Below are positions 52,924 to 55,522 of a stretch of DNA of 55,522 bases, in pieces. A program made the translations under genes and the position numbers. The DNA lies in NCBI RefSeq assembly GCF_900111155.1, contig NZ_FOGG01000033.1:1-55522 (forward strand). The letters are read 5' to 3'. The notes under the pieces are model-generated. The model did no database searches, was not told the origin of the DNA, and saw only the letters and a program-made list of their open reading frames with translations. How positions within the stretch are numbered: the first letter of the stretch is position 1; each line of letters opens with the position of its first letter. This DNA is from Pedobacter rhizosphaerae. Lineage in GTDB: Bacteria > Bacteroidota > Bacteroidia > Sphingobacteriales > Sphingobacteriaceae.

Positions 52924-54804
52924 ATGAAGAAGTTGAGTTTACTTTTAGCCTCGCTTGGTATTGCAGGCAGCTTAATGGCACAGCAAACGCAAAAACCGAT
53001 GCTTTATGGTAACAGCTGGATGGCCATTACCGGAAAGCCTATGGCAGCAACTGCAGGGTCGATGATTTTTCAGCAGGGCGGTAATGCAGTAGATGCTGTA
53101 TGCGCCATGCTTGCTGCAACCTGTACCATGTGGGATACGTTAAGTTGGGGTGGTGAAACACAGGCCCTCATTTACAACCCGAAAACCAAACAGGTAATTG
53201 CCATTAATGCCATGGGCGTTGCACCAACTGGTGCCACAGTAGAATTCTTTAAAAGTAAAGGGTATAATTTTCCACCAGAGTACGGCCCCTTGGCTGCTAC
53301 TACGCCCGGTACGCCGGGAGGCTTAATTTATATGTTGAGTAAATATGGTACCATGAGTTTAGCGCAGGTACTGGCCCCCTCCATTCACATGGCCGAGGGC
53401 TATGCCATTGAAGCACAGGCAGTCAATGCGATGGAACGTGGTAAAGAATTGATTAAAACCTGGCCATATAGTAAAAAAGTATTTCTGCCTCACTTGGGAG
53501 AGAAACGGGAAGCTCCGGAAGGAGGAGAAATATTTAGGCAGCAGGACCTTTTCAATACCTTAACCAAAATGGTAGAGGCAGAAAAAGAAGCGCTAAAGCA
53601 AGGTAAGAGTCGTGAGGATGCACTCATGGCTGCTTATGATCGATTTTATAAAGGTGATATTGCCCGGGAGTTTGTTCGTGGAAGTAAGGAGCAGGGTGGT
53701 TTAATTACCATGGATGATTTGGCGAAATGGAAACCTGTAGAAGAGGCTGCTTTAAGCACTAATTATAAAGGGATTGAAGTGTACAAATTGCAACAGTGGA
53801 CACAGGGGCCAATGTTGTTGCAGGCATTGAATATTTTAGAAAACTTTGATCTAAAAGGCATGGGCTATAATAGTCCGAAATATATTCACACGGTGTACCA
53901 GGCAATGAATCTGGCTTTTGCAGATCGTGATTTTTATTATGGCGATCCGGCTATGACACCCCAAGAGCCGATGAAAGGTTTGCTGAGTAAAGCCTATGCG
54001 AAACAGCGGGCCTCCCTTATTCAGTTTAATCAAAATGATAGTAAAATAGGTCCTGGAGATCCATATCCTTTTGAGGGGAAGAAAAATCCTTATTTGAAGC
54101 TTTTAAAAAGCAGAGGTTTTGAGATGGACACCAGCAAACGGAATTTTGCACCTAAACACGATTTAGGGAACAACAGTTTGAAGGAAGATTATCAAGACCG
54201 CTTGTGGAGAGGAACAACCTCTATCGAAGCAGCTGATAAGGAAGGCTGGATTGTTTCGGTTACGCCAAGTGGTGGTTGGTTGCCTGCTTGTATTGCGGGT
54301 AATACCGGAGTTGGCATGAGTCAGCGGATGCAGAGTTTTGTGCTTGACGCTAGTTTGAATCCTTTTAATGTGGTAGCGCCAGGTAAACGGCCACGGGTTA
54401 CTTTGTCGCCATCATTATTTTTGAAAGATGGCAAGCCTTATGTATCTGCTGCGGTACAGGGTGGCGATACCCAGGATCAGAATCTTTTACAATTTTTCCT
54501 GAACATGGCTGAATTTGATATGCCGGTACAAAAGGCTACTGAAGCCGCAAACTTTAATACTAACCAGCTTTGGCTATCGTTAGGTGGAACGAAAATCAGC
54601 GATCGGGAGCCTAAACCTGGCCAAATACTATTGAATAACAATACTCCAGAACAAACCCGTAATGAGCTGAAAAAGATGGGCTATATACTGAGCTTCTCTG
54701 AACGTACAAGCGGACCGATCAATGCCATTTATTTCGATTGGAAACATGGTAGCTTTTGGGGAGGTTCTAGCAATCATGGAGAAGATTATGGGATAGGATG
54801 GTAG
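52924..54804 (+). CDS. Gamma-glutamyltransferase-family protein
   Basis: A 626-residue secreted Ntn hydrolase with signal peptide (about 1-20, SLMAQ). It has the GGT pattern: GNAVDAVCAMLAATC near residue 45, then the autocleavage and nucleophile site RGTTSIEAADKEGW with Thr431, and PSGGW after it. It splits gamma-glutamyl bonds such as glutathione, or acts as an acylase-type relative; SIEAA replaces the usual HISVV, so substrate may differ. It begins 24 bp after the repeat array. Confidence 0.82.
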   Translation: MKKLSLLLASLGIAGSLMAQQTQKPMLYGNSWMAITGKPMAATAGSMIFQQGGNAVDAVCAMLAATCTMWDTLSWGGETQALIYNPKTKQVIAINAMGVAPTGATVEFFKSKGYNFPPEYGPLAATTPGTPGGLIYMLSKYGTMSLAQVLAPSIHMAEGYAIEAQAVNAMERGKELIKTWPYSKKVFLPHLGEKREAPEGGEIFRQQDLFNTLTKMVEAEKEALKQGKSREDALMAAYDRFYKGDIAREFVRGSKEQGGLITMDDLAKWKPVEEAALSTNYKGIEVYKLQQWTQGPMLLQALNILENFDLKGMGYNSPKYIHTVYQAMNLAFADRDFYYGDPAMTPQEPMKGLLSKAYAKQRASLIQFNQNDSKIGPGDPYPFEGKKNPYLKLLKSRGFEMDTSKRNFAPKHDLGNNSLKEDYQDRLWRGTTSIEAADKEGWIVSVTPSGGWLPACIAGNTGVGMSQRMQSFVLDASLNPFNVVAPGKRPRVTLSPSLFLKDGKPYVSAAVQGGDTQDQNLLQFFLNMAEFDMPVQKATEAANFNTNQLWLSLGGTKISDREPKPGQILLNNNTPEQTRNELKKMGYILSFSERTSGPINAIYFDWKHGSFWGGSSNHGEDYGIGW

Positions 54805-54815
54805 GTTTTAGGCTG

Positions 54816-54850
54816 GAGTTGGGAGTTTGTAGTGTTGAGTTATAAGCAGA
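54816..54850. repeat. Heptad repeat tract
   Basis: Words ttttagg, ctggagt, tgggagt, ttgtagt, gttgagt in phase, starting 12 bp after the GGT stop. Confidence 0.55.
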
Positions 54851-54866
54851 GCGCATATAGTAAAGA

Positions 54867-54884
54867 TTCCCTCCTGCGAGGGAA
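54867..54884. repeat. REP-like hairpin after the GGT gene
   Basis: TTCCCTC (54867-54873) pairs with GAGGGAA (54878-54884) around CTGC and is followed by tgacgat, as in the REP-like repeat at 15088. From 54885 to 55295 I see no recognisable gene; a short minus-strand frame at 55028-55273 has no family resemblance. The stretch just downstream of the transposase stop (about 55200-55290) may be IS end sequence. Confidence 0.5.
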
Positions 54885-55295
54885 TGACGATAGGTAGAAG
54901 GGTATTCAGAAGAATAACAATTTTCAAAAGAATACGTCGTGTAGGGAAAGGACGAAAGCCCTGGGATAAGGCATCATGCTAACTGCAGTTAATAAAGTAC
55001 CTACCAATGCTAAGTATGCCCTCTGGCCTAGCAGCATTTCGCCGGAAAGGAGTATTTGAATGTTTGCAGTTTCAAACGGGTACCTACTGCCCAAGGGAAT
55101 AAGCAGCTAGGGAGGGCTGAGCGTGTAATGGCCAAGCCTCTTATTACCGCTAATCGCATTCGGATGCTCCTAGCCAAGAAAGGATGCAAGCCTTGATTTT
55201 TGGTTATCTTTTTATCAAGTGGCCGTTGCACAACATTAACTAATCCTCCCAGCCTTTTATGTCTCTGGTTCATTTGTTTTCAGTTTGATTATTTA

Positions 55296-55522
55296 TTAAA
55301 GGTGTACTATGGAAATAAATTGGTATTTACATACATCCAAAGTATTTAATACGCGTAAATAAATTTTCTCTACACTATTGCTTATGTTTTTTGCCAAAAC
55401 GGCTTTAGCCACATACTTAAGCTGGTTTTTACGTACTGTAAACCTTAATAGTTTTTTAAGATTGTAAGCGACTGCTGCCATTATCATACATTTATTTGCT
55501 TGTATGAGTCCCTTTGTATTTA
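55296..55522 (-). CDS. IS1182-type transposase, C-terminal part (cut by window edge)
   Basis: The frame is open to the window end, so the start is outside. About 75 residues remain. NTKGLIQANKCMIMAAVAYN and the following LKKLLRFT match the C-terminal helix of IS1182-family (DDE) transposases. An internal ATG at 55487 is not the real start. The protein ends ...FISIVHL. Confidence 0.75.
   Translation of the reverse strand, partial: NTKGLIQANKCMIMAAVAYNLKKLLRFTVRKNQLKYVAKAVLAKNISNSVEKIYLRVLNTLDVCKYQFISIVHL

Noticed and set aside
55028..55273. An 81-residue minus-strand frame before the IS1182-type gene
   Set aside because: It shows no known family or signal peptide and lies in sequence likely to be IS end or degraded DNA.
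1..55522. tRNA or rRNA genes
   Set aside because: I saw no T-loop sequences in cloverleaf context nor rRNA-like stretches on either strand.

Overview
The window looks like a chromosomal piece of a Bacteroidota member, most likely Sphingobacteriaceae (Pedobacter-like). The evidence is a SusC/SusD pair, HmuY-type lipoproteins with Cys-Lys-Lys after the lipobox, A-rich translation starts without clear Shine-Dalgarno sequences, a candidate TAnnTTTG -7 promoter element, and families typical of that group (DUF6428, DUF3606, FUSC, GH28). The genus is inferred from gene content only. The window is cut at both ends inside transposase genes.

Layout. 1-0.4 kb: 3' end of a DDE transposase. 0.6-1.6 kb: an AraC regulator behind a Fur-box-like palindrome. 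1.6-2.3 kb: a GNAT toxin-like gene with a 53-residue partner. 2.5-14.9 kb: a divergent heme-uptake locus. Leftward it has hmuT-hmuU-hmuV and a Fur DNA-binding domain alone. Rightward it has three HmuY-like lipoproteins, two other surface lipoproteins, an S41 protease, a TonB-dependent receptor and a heme oxygenase. 15.3-16.8 kb: a GH28 pectinase. 17.6-19.6 kb: a FUSC membrane protein. 19.7-21.1 kb: arsR-DUF6428-arsC without an arsenite pump. 21.4-23.8 kb: phosphoenolpyruvate synthase. 24.2-24.97 kb: a gene-poor stretch with two candidate small RNAs. 25-26.3 kb: a lipoprotein and a SUKH-type immunity-like gene. 26.5-31.7 kb: a four-gene chaperone-usher-like surface fibre operon. 31.7-33.1 kb: repeats. 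33.1-50.3 kb: an AraC regulator, then a GntR-controlled sialic acid utilisation locus. 50.4-52 kb: a Na+/H+ antiporter. 52.1-52.9 kb: a tandem array. 52.9-54.8 kb: a gamma-glutamyltransferase. 55.3 kb: an IS1182-type transposase end.

How the genes work together. In the heme locus, surface HmuY-like proteins would capture heme, the receptor imports it, HmuTUV moves it across the inner membrane and the heme oxygenase releases iron. Fur boxes and three half-sites 21 bp apart sit between the two transcription units. In the sialic acid locus, GH20 and sialidase trim glycans, NanS removes O-acetyl groups, SusCD and the MFS carrier import sialic acid, NanM sets the anomer, NanA splits it and the AGE epimerase makes GlcNAc. 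A nearly perfect palindrome in front of susC is the likely GntR operator.

Most unusual features: (i) the chaperone-usher-like operon, whose barrel protein does not look like a classical FimD usher; (ii) intergenic DNA organised as degenerate 7-bp words, kept in phase for up to 19 words and recurring at many loci with different words; (iii) a palindromic MITE-like element with a target duplication; (iv) a protease and repeated lipoproteins built into the heme operon; (v) a GNAT toxin-antitoxin-like pair with an unfamiliar partner.
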